DNA from: Streptomyces sp. ISL-87 | GTDB taxonomy: Bacteria; Actinomycetota; Actinomycetes; Streptomycetales; Streptomycetaceae | NCBI RefSeq assembly: GCF_018614095.1 | Contig: NZ_JAGGOY010000040.1 | Location: 1 to 64,000, forward strand | DNA length: 64,000 nt | Direction of reading: 5' to 3' | In this document: positions 17,971-26,883 of the stretch, piece after piece | Layout: the number at the start of each line of letters is the position of its first letter | Position numbering within the stretch: position 1 is the stretch's first letter | Made by a program: the position numbers and the translations under genes | The notes under the pieces: generated by a model | Told to the model about the DNA's origin: nothing | What the model saw: the letters and a program-made list of their open reading frames with translations, nothing else | Databases searched by the model: none

Positions 17971-18387
17971 ATGAGTGACCTGCTGGAACGACTTCGCGGA
18001 CGCGGATGGCGCATGACCGCACAGCGGCGTGTCGTGGCCGAGGTGCTCGACGGTGACCACGTGCACCTGACGGCCGACGAGGTGCATGCGCGTGCTGTGG
18101 CCAAGCTGCCGGAGATCTCCCGGGCGACGGTCTACAACACACTGGGCGAGCTCGTGACCCTCGGCGAAGTCCTTGAGGTGTCCACGGACCGCCGCGCCAA
18201 GCGCTACGACCCGAACGCGCACCGCCCGCACCAGCACCTGGTCTGCGCCCAGTGCGGCGCGATCCGCGACGTCCACCCGGCGGGCAACCCGCTGGCCGAC
18301 CTCCCCGACTCGGAGCGCTTCGGCTTCACGGTCTCGGGGGTCGAGGTGACGTACCGCGGCGTCTGCCCGAACTGCGTCGGCGCCTAG
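17971..18387 (+). CDS. Fur-family regulator, peroxide-sensing type (CatR/FurA-like)
   Basis: 138 residues: a winged helix (RMTAQRRVVAEVL ... ISRATVYNTLGELV) then the dimerisation domain with HRPHQHLVCAQC and a second CxxC (GVCPNC) for structural zinc. The divergent catalase makes a peroxide-responsive CatR/FurA/PerR role more likely than iron uptake control. ATG 17971 has no Shine-Dalgarno; TAGGCT at 17958-17963 sits 7 bases upstream, so the mRNA is probably leaderless. Two hairpins follow the gene before the first tRNA. Confidence 0.88.
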   Translation: MSDLLERLRGRGWRMTAQRRVVAEVLDGDHVHLTADEVHARAVAKLPEISRATVYNTLGELVTLGEVLEVSTDRRAKRYDPNAHRPHQHLVCAQCGAIRDVHPAGNPLADLPDSERFGFTVSGVEVTYRGVCPNCVGA

Positions 18388-18402
18388 CCGCCACATGTAA
18401 GG

Positions 18403-18439
18403 AGAGGGCCCCCGGAGCCAGCGGCTCCGGGGGCCCTCT
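18403..18439 (+). terminator. Terminator after the Fur gene
   Basis: A perfect 17-bp stem starting AGAGGGCCCCCGGAGCC with a 3-base loop begins 16 bases after the stop. Flanking GCCGCCAC/GTGGCGGC can extend it outward. Confidence 0.85.
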
Positions 18440-18486
18440 CACGTGTGGCGGCTTTCGATCTCCCGGCGTCTTGGCAACCGGAAACG

Positions 18487-18523
18487 ACTCAGGGCCCGGA
18501 TCCATTGGATCCGGGCCCTGAGT
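18487..18523 (-). terminator. Terminator of the first initiator tRNA
   Basis: An 18-bp near-perfect palindrome around GGATCCATTGGATCC lies 8 bases downstream of the tRNA on the minus strand. It is almost the same as the hairpin after the second tRNA copy. Confidence 0.75.
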
Positions 18524-18530
18524 CATTCAG

Positions 18531-18604
18531 TAGCGGGGACAGGATTTGAACCTGCGACCTCTGGGTTATGAGCCCAGCGAGCTACCGAGCTGCTCCACCC
18601 CGCG
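18531..18604 (-). tRNA. Initiator tRNA-fMet (CAT), copy 1
   Basis: A full cloverleaf can be drawn. The 5' end CGCGGGG pairs with CCCCGC but leaves C1 opposite U72 unpaired, and the anticodon stem has three consecutive G-C pairs around CTCATAA, both initiator features. The T arm contains GGTTCAAATCC. The 3' CCA is not encoded. The 74-base sequence is identical to the copy at 20946-21019. Confidence 0.95.
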
Positions 18605-18651
18605 TCGGTAAACACGACTTTACGTGAGGCCACCCGGCAGATGCAAATCGG

Positions 18652-18732
18652 TTAACCGGCCAGTCCACGGTGCAGCAGCGCGGTGATGCCGTCGACCACC
18701 TCGGCGTCATCCAGCCCGGCCCCGCCGGTCAT
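18652..18732 (-). pseudogene. Short coding tail, possibly a TetR-family remnant
   Basis: The last 26 codons of a minus-strand frame read like the C-terminus of a TetR-type regulator (DDAEVVDGITALLHRGL). Upstream the frame becomes Gly/Pro/Arg-rich repeat sequence, so no intact gene remains. It may be what is left of a gene cut by the repeat cluster next to it. Low confidence. Confidence 0.3.
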
Positions 18733-18754
18733 GGCCGCGTAGCCGCCCCGCCGA

Positions 18755-18848
18755 CCAACCCCAGCCCCGCAGCACAACTCCAGCCCCGCCGGCCAACCCC
18801 AGCCCCGCCGGCGTTTGAGGCGCGGGGGTTCCGGGGGCTGGCCCCCGG
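18755..18848. repeat. GC-rich palindromic intergenic repeat cluster
   Basis: Three copies of a CCAGCCCCGC unit lead into a palindromic element centred on GGCGTTTGAGGCGC (18803-18828), then a second hairpin around 18829-18848. Elements with a GCGTTTGAGG core inside CCCCGCC/GGCGGGG arms are, from memory, scattered through Streptomyces intergenic regions. Confidence 0.55.
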
Positions 18849-18896
18849 CAGCGGCGCGGCACCCGCAGGCCCACCCGTCCACCCCCCGGCCAGGGA

Positions 18897-20753
18897 TCAA
18901 GCCGAGAGTTCCTCCGCAAGCGCGTCCCGGAGCCGCGCCGCCCGCTCCGAAACCTCCGCCGGCCCCAACTCCATGGCCCGCACGCACCACTTCTGCCCCT
19001 CGGCCAGGTCCCCGTGACGAGCGGCCAGCAGGCCCAGCCGCAGCGCCGCCCGGCCGTGGCCGGCCACCGCCGCCCGGGTCCACCACAGCGCCGCCTCGGG
19101 CTCGTTCCCCTCCCTCGCCAGCAGCAGCCCCAGGTTGAAGGCGCCGTTGCGGGATCCGGCCTCCGCCGCCTCCCGGTACCACCGCGCCGCCACCGCCAGG
19201 TCACCCCGGGCCGCGGCCAGCATCCCGACCCGTACCTGCGCACGGCGGTGCCCCTGCTCCGCCGCCCGCTCGTACCACTCCTCGCTCTCGGTCCGCGCGG
19301 CGCCACCCACCGGCTCACCCAGCGCCACCGGCTCCGGCGGCGGGGCCAGCGACTCCAGCAGCGAGGCCAGCCGGAACGCCGCCTCCGCGCTGCCGCCGCC
19401 CGCCGCGCACCGCAGGTGCCGCTCGGCCGCCCGCTCCTCGCCGTCCCGCACCAGCGCGATGCCGACCTGGAGCGCCGCGTCCGTGTGCCCGGCCGACGCC
19501 GCCCGCTCGTACCACTTCAGTGCGGTGCGGTCCTCGTCCCGGCTGGCGAACAGGATCCCGAGGTTGAACGCGGCGTCCACGCTCCCCGCCTCGGCCGCCT
19601 TCGAGAACCACGGCTCCGCACCCGCCGCGTCCCCGACCTGGAGCAGCAGGATCGCCAGCGCGTTGGCCGCCTCGCGGTGTCCCGCGTACGCGGCCCGCCG
19701 GTACCACTGCTCGGCCTGCGCGGTCCGCTCCTGTGCTGCGCACAGCAGGGCGAGGTTGTACGCCCCGTTCTGGTCGCCCGCGTCCATCGCGGCCCGGTAC
19801 CAGCGCTCCGCCGTCTGGGTCTCGCCCCGCGCGGCATGCAGCGCGCCCAGCGCGTTCGCGGCGTTGCCGTCGCCGTCCTGCGCCGCCCGGTGCCACCACG
19901 CGGCCGCGCTGTCCTCGTCCCCCGCGTCGCGCAGCAGGAAGCCGAGCGCGCACGCTGCCCGGGCCTCCCCCTGCTTGGCGGAGGTCAGGTACCAGCGCCC
20001 CGCCTCCTTCAGCTCCCCGCGCGCCTCCAGCAGGGCGCCCAGGTGCAGCGCCGCCCGCCGGTGGCCGCGCGCGGCGGCCTGCCGGTACCACTGCTCGGCC
20101 TCGGCCGGGTCACCCTTGCGCAGGTGTCGCGCCAGCCGGTACGCCGCCTCGCGGTGGCCCTGTTCCGCGGCAGCCCGGAACCACCGCTCCACTCCCTTGT
20201 CCCCGCGGTGCTCCAGCAGGTCGGCCAGCCCGTACGCGCCCAGCGCATGGCCGGATTCCGCCGCCTGGCGCAGCCAGTACTCGGCGGCGGGCTCGTCACC
20301 GCGCTCGCGGTAGTGGCGCCCCAGGGCGTGCGCGGCCGGCGCGGAACCGGCCACGGCGGCGACCCGCCACCAGCCGGCCGCCTCGTCGGGGTAGCCGCGC
20401 TGGTGCAGGAGTACGCCCAGGTTGTTCGCGGCGGCGCGGTCCCCTTCCCCTGTGGCCCCGCGCAGGTACGGCTCGGCCCCCGCCAGGTCGCCACGGCGCA
20501 GCAGCAGGGCGCCGAGCACGCTCATGGCGCCCGGGTCCCCCTTGTCGGCGGCCACCCGGTGCCGCGCCTCCAGCTCGGCGTCGCTCGCCGCGTCGGTCTC
20601 GACGAAGGCTTCATCCGCGAAATCCGCATCGGTCAGTGCGGTCTGCGCGTTCACGACCTGAGCCGCCTCATTGGCTTCCGTGCCCGATTCGGCCGTCGCC
20701 CTCACAAACCGCCCTGTCTCCAGCAGAGTTGACCTGTCCCCCATAAATCCCAT
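18897..20753 (-). CDS. SEL1/TPR-repeat protein
   Basis: 618 residues. After about 65 acidic residues there are some fourteen SEL1-type repeats of roughly 36 residues, each with the pattern A-x-x-LG-x-L-x-x-x-x-G-D-x-x-x-A-x-x-W-[YF]-R-x-A-A-x-x-G. There is no signal peptide or membrane segment and no enzymatic domain. SEL1 arrays form superhelical scaffolds for protein complexes; the partner is unknown. ATG 20753 has AGGTG 8 bases upstream; ATG 20744 (MGDRSTLL) is a possible alternative. The gene lies between the two initiator tRNA genes on the same strand. Confidence 0.85.
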   Translation of the reverse strand: MGFMGDRSTLLETGRFVRATAESGTEANEAAQVVNAQTALTDADFADEAFVETDAASDAELEARHRVAADKGDPGAMSVLGALLLRRGDLAGAEPYLRGATGEGDRAAANNLGVLLHQRGYPDEAAGWWRVAAVAGSAPAAHALGRHYRERGDEPAAEYWLRQAAESGHALGAYGLADLLEHRGDKGVERWFRAAAEQGHREAAYRLARHLRKGDPAEAEQWYRQAAARGHRRAALHLGALLEARGELKEAGRWYLTSAKQGEARAACALGFLLRDAGDEDSAAAWWHRAAQDGDGNAANALGALHAARGETQTAERWYRAAMDAGDQNGAYNLALLCAAQERTAQAEQWYRRAAYAGHREAANALAILLLQVGDAAGAEPWFSKAAEAGSVDAAFNLGILFASRDEDRTALKWYERAASAGHTDAALQVGIALVRDGEERAAERHLRCAAGGGSAEAAFRLASLLESLAPPPEPVALGEPVGGAARTESEEWYERAAEQGHRRAQVRVGMLAAARGDLAVAARWYREAAEAGSRNGAFNLGLLLAREGNEPEAALWWTRAAVAGHGRAALRLGLLAARHGDLAEGQKWCVRAMELGPAEVSERAARLRDALAEELSA

Positions 20754-20905
20754 CGTCGCATCACCTGCTACCCGCGTACACCTGGTATGTCGCAGCCAGT
20801 GAGGTCACTACAGCGTTTTGTCGACATGCCCACAGGGAGACAAGTCAAACACGCTCCCGCCTGAACTCACCCGTCCCAGCTACACGCGCCCGCCCCGGAC
20901 ATGAC

Positions 20906-20936
20906 GAAGGCCCGGATCCCATGGATCCGGGCCTTC
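20906..20936 (-). terminator. Terminator of the second initiator tRNA
   Basis: GAAGGCCCGGATCC and its complement form a 14-bp stem with a 3-base loop, 9 bases downstream of the tRNA. The core matches the hairpin at 18487-18523 except for the loop. Confidence 0.75.
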
Positions 20937-20945
20937 ATCTTCAGT

Positions 20946-21019
20946 AGCGGGGACAGGATTTGAACCTGCGACCTCTGGGTTATGAGCCCAGCGAGCTACC
21001 GAGCTGCTCCACCCCGCGT
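20946..21019 (-). tRNA. Initiator tRNA-fMet (CAT), copy 2
   Basis: Identical over all 74 bases to the copy at 18531-18604, with the same unpaired position 1-72, the same G-C-rich anticodon stem and no encoded CCA. The flanking CGTCGGT on the 5' side is also shared, so the duplicated unit extends beyond the tRNA. Confidence 0.95.
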
Positions 21020-21063
21020 CGGTGAAACCACAGTATCACGACGCGGGAGGGGGCCTTTACCGA

Positions 21064-23958
21064 TTAACCGGCCGGCTTGGGAGCCGTCAGCTTCGCCTCC
21101 GCGTCGATCGCCCGCTTCAGCGCCGCCTTCATCTCGTCCTGGGCCTTGCCGAATGCCGCCCAGTCGCCGGCCTTCAGCGCCTTGTCGGCCTCCTCGACGG
21201 CCTTCGCGGCATCCGCGAGCGCCGCCTTGACCGTCGGGTCCTGACTGGTCGGCGGCGTGGTGGTGCCCTCGCCCGGCGGCTGGGTGGTCGGCGGCACGGG
21301 CGTGGTCGGCGCCTCGGCCCCGAACACCACGTTCAACGCCTTCTCCAGGGTGTCCTCGAAGGCCGTCTGGCCGCCATAGGTCACCAGCACCTTGCGCAGC
21401 AGCGGGTACTTCAGCCCGGAACTGCGCACGTACACCGGCTCCACATAGAGCATCCCGCCGTCGAGCGGCACCGCGAGCAGGTTTCCGTACTCGACCTCGG
21501 AGTCGCCGCCGCGCAGCAGGCGGATCGACTCAGCGATCTTCGGTTCGGACTGGAACTTGCTCTGCACCTGCCCCGGTCCGTCGACCGGCTTGCTGGTCGG
21601 GAGTTTCAGGATGCTGATCTTGCCGTAGTCCGGGGTGCCCGGATCGGCGTTGACCGCCATGAAGGCACTCAGGTTGGGCCGCTCGTTCGGCGTGAACGTC
21701 GTCGTGAGCGAGAAGACCTGGTCCTTCTCCTTCTGGTCCGGCATCTTCATCGACAGGTAGTACGGCGGAACCGCCGTGCCGGCCTTGGTCGTCGGGTCGT
21801 CCGGGACGGCCCAGGCCTCACTGCCGCTGAGGAAGGTCTGCGGGTCCGTGACGTGGTACCGGGTCAGCAGTTCGCGCTGGACCTTGAAGAGGTCCTGCGG
21901 GTAGCGCAGGTGCTCCATGAGCGCCTTGGGGATCTCACTCTTGGTCTTGACCGTGCCGGGGAACGCCTTCATCCAGGTCTTCAGGACGGGGTCCTTGGTG
22001 TCCCACTGGTACAGGTTGACCGTGCCGTCGTACGCGTCGACGGTCGCCTTCACCGAGTTGCGGATGTAGTTGACCTGGTTCTCCTGCGCCACCACCGCGC
22101 GCTGGCTGTTGGTCAGCGAGTCCGCGGTGCTCTGGCCCAGCGTGGTGCGCGAGGCGTACGGGTAGCCGTTCGTCGTCGTGTACGCGTCGACGATCCACTT
22201 GATCCGGCCTTCCACCACCGCCGGATACGGGGCCCCGTCGATGGTCAGCCACGGCGCGACGGCCTCGACGCGCTGCTTGGGCGTGCGGTTGTAGAGGATC
22301 CGCGAGCCGTCGCCGATGGCGCCCGAGTACAGGATCTGCGGCTCGCTGAAGGCGAGCGCGTAGGCGGCCCGGTTGATCGGGCTGTCGAGATTGACGCCGG
22401 AGTCGCCCTTGTAGCTCGTCTCCTTCTCGCCCTTGTCGTCGGAGTAGTCGAGCTCCTTCTGCGGCCCGCCGACGATCGAGTACTGCCTCGTCTTCTCGCC
22501 GTAGTAGACGCGCTGCTCGAAGTCAGTGCCGAACATCCCCTTGGAGGGCAGGTCGGACTGGGTGAAGTCCGGCGCCCCCTGGTCACCGACGGTGGTGCCC
22601 TTGGCAGCGACCACGCCATAGCCGTGCGTGTACTTGAAGTGGTCGTTGATCCAGTTGTTCTTCGGGATGCCGCCGATGTTCAGCTCGCGCAGGCCGATGA
22701 CCGTGTCCTGGCCCTTGTACCGGTCCACGGCGAGCGTGGACGGGAAGGCGTAGTAGCCCTTGACCTGCTGGAGCTGCTGGAAGGCCGGGGAGACGATGTT
22801 CGGGTCGAGGAGGCGGACGCTGGCGGTGGTGTCGGCCACCTGCCTCAGCTTCGTCTTGTCCTGCGTCTGCGGAACGCCCGGGTAGTCCTTGACCTCGGAT
22901 CCCGCGATCCCGTACGCGTCACGCGTCGCCTTGATGTTCTTCTCGACGTACGGGGATTCCTTGGCCTGCTCGTTCGGCTGGACCTGGAACTTCTGCACGA
23001 TCGCCGGATACAGCCCGCCGATGAGGATCGCCGAGAGCACCATCAGGCCGAAGCCGATGACCGGCAGCTGCCAGGTACGGCGCCACAGCGTCGCGAAGAA
23101 CAGCGCGGCGCAGATCGCGGCGATGGCGACGAGGATCGTCTTGGCCGGCAGGTACGCGTTGGCGTCGACGTACCGCAGGCCCGTCCAGTTGTCCGCGGCC
23201 TTGAAGTCGCTGGACTTCACTGCGAGGCCGTACCGGTCCAGCCAGTACGCGATGGCCTTGAAGGTGACGAAGAGGCCGAGCAGCACCGACAGGTGCCCGG
23301 TCGCCGCGGCGGTGGCACGGGCGCCGGGGCTGGTCACGCGCAGCCCGCCGTACAGGTAGTGCACGACGACCGCGGCGATCACGGACAGCACGGCCGCGGC
23401 GAAGCCGAAGCCGAGCAGGAAGCGGTACCAGGGCAGGTCGAAGGTGTAGAAGGACACATCCATGTTGAACTGGGGATCCTTCGTGCCGAAGGACACCCCG
23501 TTCACATACATCAGCCAGGTCTTCCACTGGCCGGCCGCCGAGGCGCCCGCGATCAGGCCCACGAGCGAGGCGATCCCCAGGAGCAGCCACTTCTTGTACG
23601 GGGCGACGCTCATCCGGTAGCGGTCGAGGCTCTGCTGCTCCATCGACATCGCGCTGAGCGGCGGCCGCAGTCGGTACGCCAGCCAGATGTTGAACCCGAC
23701 GGCACCCGCCATCAGCAGGCCGAAGATGGCGAAGAGGCCGATCTTGGTCCACAGGGTGGTGGTGAAGACGACGGAGTATTTGACCGACCGGAACCAGAGC
23801 CAGTCCGTCCAGAAGCCGGCGAACATGACGAACGCCATGGCCAGGACGGCCAGGACCCCCAAGGTCATCAGAAGAGTGCGGGCTCGCCGGGACGGGCGGC
23901 CGACTCTCATCCGTGGCCCCGAAGGGCCTCCGCCGCGGTCCGGCATCTGGAAAGCCAA
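21064..23958 (-). CDS. UPF0182-family large membrane protein
   Basis: About 964 residues. The first third holds seven membrane spans (for example [20 protein letters not shown] near the start), followed by a long extracytoplasmic domain with the family's conserved stretches ([34 protein letters not shown]) and a Pro/Thr-rich tail ending in an Ala/Lys-rich helix. The function of UPF0182 is unknown. I prefer TTG 23958 because GAGGTG lies 6 bases upstream; ATG 23946 (MPDRGGG) and GTG 23967 are alternatives. It is divergent from the PPA1309 gene. A SigR-like promoter with one mismatch lies upstream. Confidence 0.9.
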   Translation of the reverse strand: MAFQMPDRGGGPSGPRMRVGRPSRRARTLLMTLGVLAVLAMAFVMFAGFWTDWLWFRSVKYSVVFTTTLWTKIGLFAIFGLLMAGAVGFNIWLAYRLRPPLSAMSMEQQSLDRYRMSVAPYKKWLLLGIASLVGLIAGASAAGQWKTWLMYVNGVSFGTKDPQFNMDVSFYTFDLPWYRFLLGFGFAAAVLSVIAAVVVHYLYGGLRVTSPGARATAAATGHLSVLLGLFVTFKAIAYWLDRYGLAVKSSDFKAADNWTGLRYVDANAYLPAKTILVAIAAICAALFFATLWRRTWQLPVIGFGLMVLSAILIGGLYPAIVQKFQVQPNEQAKESPYVEKNIKATRDAYGIAGSEVKDYPGVPQTQDKTKLRQVADTTASVRLLDPNIVSPAFQQLQQVKGYYAFPSTLAVDRYKGQDTVIGLRELNIGGIPKNNWINDHFKYTHGYGVVAAKGTTVGDQGAPDFTQSDLPSKGMFGTDFEQRVYYGEKTRQYSIVGGPQKELDYSDDKGEKETSYKGDSGVNLDSPINRAAYALAFSEPQILYSGAIGDGSRILYNRTPKQRVEAVAPWLTIDGAPYPAVVEGRIKWIVDAYTTTNGYPYASRTTLGQSTADSLTNSQRAVVAQENQVNYIRNSVKATVDAYDGTVNLYQWDTKDPVLKTWMKAFPGTVKTKSEIPKALMEHLRYPQDLFKVQRELLTRYHVTDPQTFLSGSEAWAVPDDPTTKAGTAVPPYYLSMKMPDQKEKDQVFSLTTTFTPNERPNLSAFMAVNADPGTPDYGKISILKLPTSKPVDGPGQVQSKFQSEPKIAESIRLLRGGDSEVEYGNLLAVPLDGGMLYVEPVYVRSSGLKYPLLRKVLVTYGGQTAFEDTLEKALNVVFGAEAPTTPVPPTTQPPGEGTTTPPTSQDPTVKAALADAAKAVEEADKALKAGDWAAFGKAQDEMKAALKRAIDAEAKLTAPKPAG

Positions 23959-24040
23959 GGTGCGCACCTCGAAAGTCGCTGTGTCTGGTGATACTGGAAA
24001 TTTTCAAAAGCTGGGCCCCGATCGTAGAGCCCACTCATGC

Positions 24041-24066
24041 AACTTACTGAGGCTTTAGTCAGTTCC
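24041..24066 (-). promoter_or_regulatory. SigR-like promoter candidate for the UPF0182 gene
   Basis: On the minus strand GGAAC (24066-24062) and GTT (24043-24041) are separated by 18 bases. One base differs from GGAAT. The GGAAC form would also suit other ECF sigma factors, though their -10 usually differs. Confidence 0.35.
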
Positions 24067-24091
24067 CGGTATCCGGTGGAAAGGAGGCAGG

Positions 24092-24664
24092 ATGTTGTCC
24101 ATGTCCAACCTTTCGCCTTCCCCCGGCGGCACCCCCATGGCGGCCAGCCCGCTGACGCGTGCCTGCCTCGAAATCGACGAGTACGCGGCCGGCCTCGGCT
24201 GGGACCAGCCCGCGCGGCTGTTCGCGCTCGTCGACACCGCCAAGCTCCGCAAGCAGGAGCCGCGCCTCGCCGGCCAGCTCGGCCTCGACCAGGACGACGC
24301 CGGCAAGTCCTCCCTCACCCCGATCGAGCAGGACGAGCTGCCTGCCGGTACCGCCCTCGACAAGTTCCTGGGCACCGTCGCCTGGCCCGACGCGGTCGTC
24401 GGCTGCGCGCTGACGGTGGAGCGGCTGATGCTGCCGCCATCCGCGGAGGCCTCCGTACCGGAGGGGCTCAGCGACAAGCAGCTGGCGAAGTGGGTCGCCG
24501 GGCACCCGGAGCGGCAGGAGGTACGGCTGACCGTGGCCGTCCTGCGCGACGGGTCGCGCGAGTCGGCCGTAAGGCTTCGCGAGAAGGACTCCTCGACCGA
24601 GGTCCTCACCGGCGGGGGCCTGGTGCCCGGGCTGGCGGAGGCGCTGGCCGCGACCTTCTCGTAG
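24092..24664 (+). CDS. PPA1309-family protein
   Basis: A 190-residue acidic soluble protein conserved in actinobacteria next to the UPF0182 and PDZ-protease genes. Recognisable stretches are CLEIDEYAAGLGWDQPARLFALVDTAKL and FLGTVAWPDAVVGCALTVERLMLP. It has no catalytic motif, signal peptide or membrane span. ATG 24092 has AGGAGG 4-5 bases upstream; ATG 24101 is in frame but too far from that site. Function unknown. Confidence 0.85.
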   Translation: MLSMSNLSPSPGGTPMAASPLTRACLEIDEYAAGLGWDQPARLFALVDTAKLRKQEPRLAGQLGLDQDDAGKSSLTPIEQDELPAGTALDKFLGTVAWPDAVVGCALTVERLMLPPSAEASVPEGLSDKQLAKWVAGHPERQEVRLTVAVLRDGSRESAVRLREKDSSTEVLTGGGLVPGLAEALAATFS

Positions 24665-24685
24665 CAGGCTGGCGGGCGGGACCGG

Positions 24686-25774
24686 TCAGGGCTTGTCGCA
24701 GCGCGGCAGCCCGGCCGTGTCCCCCTTGCTGATCTTCTGCAGCGCCTTCGTGGCGTCGTCGATGGTGGAGACCTTCACCAGGGTCAGGCCGTCGGGCACG
24801 TGGGAGGCGGCGGAGCCGCAGTTCTCGGCCGGGGTCAGGAAGTACCGGGCGCCGGCCTGGCGGGCGCCGATGGTCTTCATCTGGATCCCGCCGATCGGGC
24901 CGACCTTGCCCGCGTCGTCGATGGTGCCGGTGCCCGCGACGAACTTCCCGCCGGTCAGGTCCTCCGGGGTGAGCTTGTCGACGATGCCGAGGGCGAACAT
25001 CAGGCCCGCGCTCGGGCCGCCGACGTCGGCGAGCTTGATGTCGATCGTGAACGGGAAGGTGTGGTCGGTGCCGGCCCGGATGCCGACGATGGCGTGACCG
25101 TCGCCCTCCGCCTTGCCCGCGGTGATCGTGACCTTCTCAGGGTTGCCCGGCTCCCGGTGCGCGCGCTCGGCCGCGGCCGCCTCGGCGGCGGGCACCACGG
25201 TGAACTCGACCGGCTCGCCGGGCTTGTGCTTGGTGACCAGCTTCGCGACGTCGCCGGGCTCCTTCACCGCAGTGCCGTCCACGGCCTGGATCACGTCCCC
25301 GGCGTGCAGCTTGCCCTCGGCGGGGCTGGCCTTGACGACGGAGGAGACCACGACGCGGGCGGTGACCGGGATGCCGAGCTGCTGGAGGGCCGCCACCTTG
25401 GCGCTCTCCTGCGACTGGCTGAACTCCTCGGCGTTCTCCTGCGTGGATTCCTTGTCCGTCTTGCCGTTCGGGTACAGGTTCTCGTGCGGCACGACGATGT
25501 TGTCGTCGGCCAGCCAGCCGTACGCCGCCTCCAGCAGGTTCATGTCGTAGTCGGCGCCCGTGACGCGGACCGTCGTCATGTTGAGGTGACCGCTGGTGGG
25601 GTACGTCTTGTGCCCCGAGATGCTGAGGACGGGCTCGCCGCGCGAGTCCCCGAGCGTGTTCACCGTCGGGCCGGGACTCATCTCGGAGTACGGGACCTTG
25701 ATGAACACCCCTGCGCAGAGCAGCGCGAACAGCGTGAGGGTGGAGGCGAGCATCGTCGCAGTGCGGCGTGGCAT
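24686..25774 (-). CDS. Membrane-anchored PDZ-S16 (Lon-like) serine protease
   Basis: 362 residues. An N-terminal membrane anchor (residues 8-25) is followed by an external region, a PDZ domain at about 138-195 (VVKASPAEGKLHAGDVIQAV) and a Lon-type S16 domain with the catalytic dyad Ser255 (GGPSAGL) and Lys300 (GGIQMKTIGA). This is the YlbL family of secreted or surface proteases without an ATPase. ATG 25774 has no Shine-Dalgarno but TACTGT lies 6 bases upstream (25781-25786), so the transcript is probably leaderless. It is convergent with the PPA1309 gene. Confidence 0.92.
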   Translation of the reverse strand: MPRRTATMLASTLTLFALLCAGVFIKVPYSEMSPGPTVNTLGDSRGEPVLSISGHKTYPTSGHLNMTTVRVTGADYDMNLLEAAYGWLADDNIVVPHENLYPNGKTDKESTQENAEEFSQSQESAKVAALQQLGIPVTARVVVSSVVKASPAEGKLHAGDVIQAVDGTAVKEPGDVAKLVTKHKPGEPVEFTVVPAAEAAAAERAHREPGNPEKVTITAGKAEGDGHAIVGIRAGTDHTFPFTIDIKLADVGGPSAGLMFALGIVDKLTPEDLTGGKFVAGTGTIDDAGKVGPIGGIQMKTIGARQAGARYFLTPAENCGSAASHVPDGLTLVKVSTIDDATKALQKISKGDTAGLPRCDKP

Positions 25775-25908
25775 GGATCGACAGTACGGGACGGCTCTGA
25801 CGGGCGGCCGCTGGGGCCGGTCCGTACGGGGTCCGTCCTGGTCGCGGGGCTGGTGCTCGCGGGGCGGGTGTCGCGGAAGTACTCGCCGGAGGGGGCTCGC
25901 GGGACGCC

Positions 25909-26106
25909 TCAGACGGCGTCGGAACCGGAGTGCGCCTCCGCCTTTGCCCTGGTCCGGTCGGCGTTGTCCATGGCCTCGCGGAATCTCGCGTAGCCGGCCA
26001 GCTCGGATATGTCACCGGAGGTACGGTCGCGCGCTGCCCAGCTGCCCCATATCGCCGCTCCGATGGCGGCGAAGAGCGGAATCAGCAACCACGCCAGAGA
26101 CGCCAT
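25909..26106 (-). CDS. Small single-span membrane protein
   Basis: 65 residues: one hydrophobic helix (AWLLIPLFAAIGAAIWGSWA, residues 5-24), then a basic and acidic amphipathic tail (FREAMDNADRTRAKAE). A well spaced GGGAGG ribosome site precedes ATG 26106. It lies upstream of the PDZ protease on the same strand with a 134-base gap that has no gene. Function unknown; proximity suggests a possible link to the protease. Confidence 0.7.
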   Translation of the reverse strand: MASLAWLLIPLFAAIGAAIWGSWAARDRTSGDISELAGYARFREAMDNADRTRAKAEAHSGSDAV

Positions 26107-26240
26107 GGGCGTGCCTCCCTACCCCGAAGTACGTGTCGTTGGTGGCTTCAACGCTCCTGCCCGGGAGGGGGTTACGCAAATCGGGGGCGTGTTGCGCGGC
26201 CGAACGGGTGTGACGTTACCCCGTGTGATCCGCCGGGGTT

Positions 26241-26702
26241 TCAGCAGGCCCCGACCCACTCCTCGCTGCCGTCCGAGAACGTCTGGTGCTTCCAAATCGG
26301 GACCTCGTGCTTGAGGTCGTCGATCAGCATCCGGCAGGCCTCGAAGGCCTCGCCCCGGTGCGGGCAGGAGACGGCGACGACGACCGCGAGGTCCCCTACG
26401 GCCAGGTCGCCGACGCGGTGCACGGCGGCCAGGGCGCGGACGGGGTACTTCGCCACGACGCGCTCGGCGACGCGGCGCATCTCGTCCTGCGCGGTGGGAT
26501 GACAGGAGTAGCCGAGCGAATCGACGTCCGCCCCGCTGTCGTGGTTGCGCACCGTGCCGACGAAGAGCGTCGTACCGCCCGTCGCGTCGTCGCCGACGGC
26601 CTGGAAGACCTCGTCGATCGAGAGCGGGGTTTCACGGATCTCGAGGAGCCGGATCGGGTCCGAAGCGGCCTGCTCGCCGGGGTGGTCGAAGTGCGGTGCC
26701 AT
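26241..26702 (-). CDS. moaE: Molybdopterin synthase catalytic subunit
   Basis: MoaE adds sulfur from MoaD thiocarboxylate to precursor Z to make molybdopterin. The product has the family motifs GGTTLFVGTVRNHDSG, AVHRVGDLAVGDLAVVVAVS and CPHRGEAFEACRMLIDDLK, with the active-site lysines in LKHEVPIWKHQTF. ATG 26702 gives 153 residues but lacks a good ribosome site; three successive GTG codons at 26723-26715 with a nearby GGAG are an alternative. MoeZ at 60001-61179 would supply the sulfur for this pathway. Confidence 0.9.
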   Translation of the reverse strand: MAPHFDHPGEQAASDPIRLLEIRETPLSIDEVFQAVGDDATGGTTLFVGTVRNHDSGADVDSLGYSCHPTAQDEMRRVAERVVAKYPVRALAAVHRVGDLAVGDLAVVVAVSCPHRGEAFEACRMLIDDLKHEVPIWKHQTFSDGSEEWVGAC

Positions 26703-26845
26703 GCTGCCATCGTGCACCACCACTCCGACATCGCGGAATAGCCGATTCGACCGGCTGTGCGACCCCGGAGTATGGAGCCTCCTACAGGAATCGCAGGCCG
26801 GACCGCCTCCACCGCCTCCATCCGGAGCCCGAAGCCCTCGGCGGA

Positions 26846-26878
26846 GGCGGTGGCGGTGGCGGTGGCGGTGGCGGTGGC
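26846..26878. repeat. GGCGGT hexamer tandem repeat
   Basis: Five and a half perfect copies of GGCGGT lie just after the SDR gene stop, in the gap to moaE. Such short repeats are prone to length change. Confidence 0.75.
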
Positions 26879-26883
26879 TGCCG

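Noticed and set aside
18405..18523. rRNA or further tRNA genes near the two terminators
   Set aside because: Only hairpins are found; no additional cloverleaf can be drawn.
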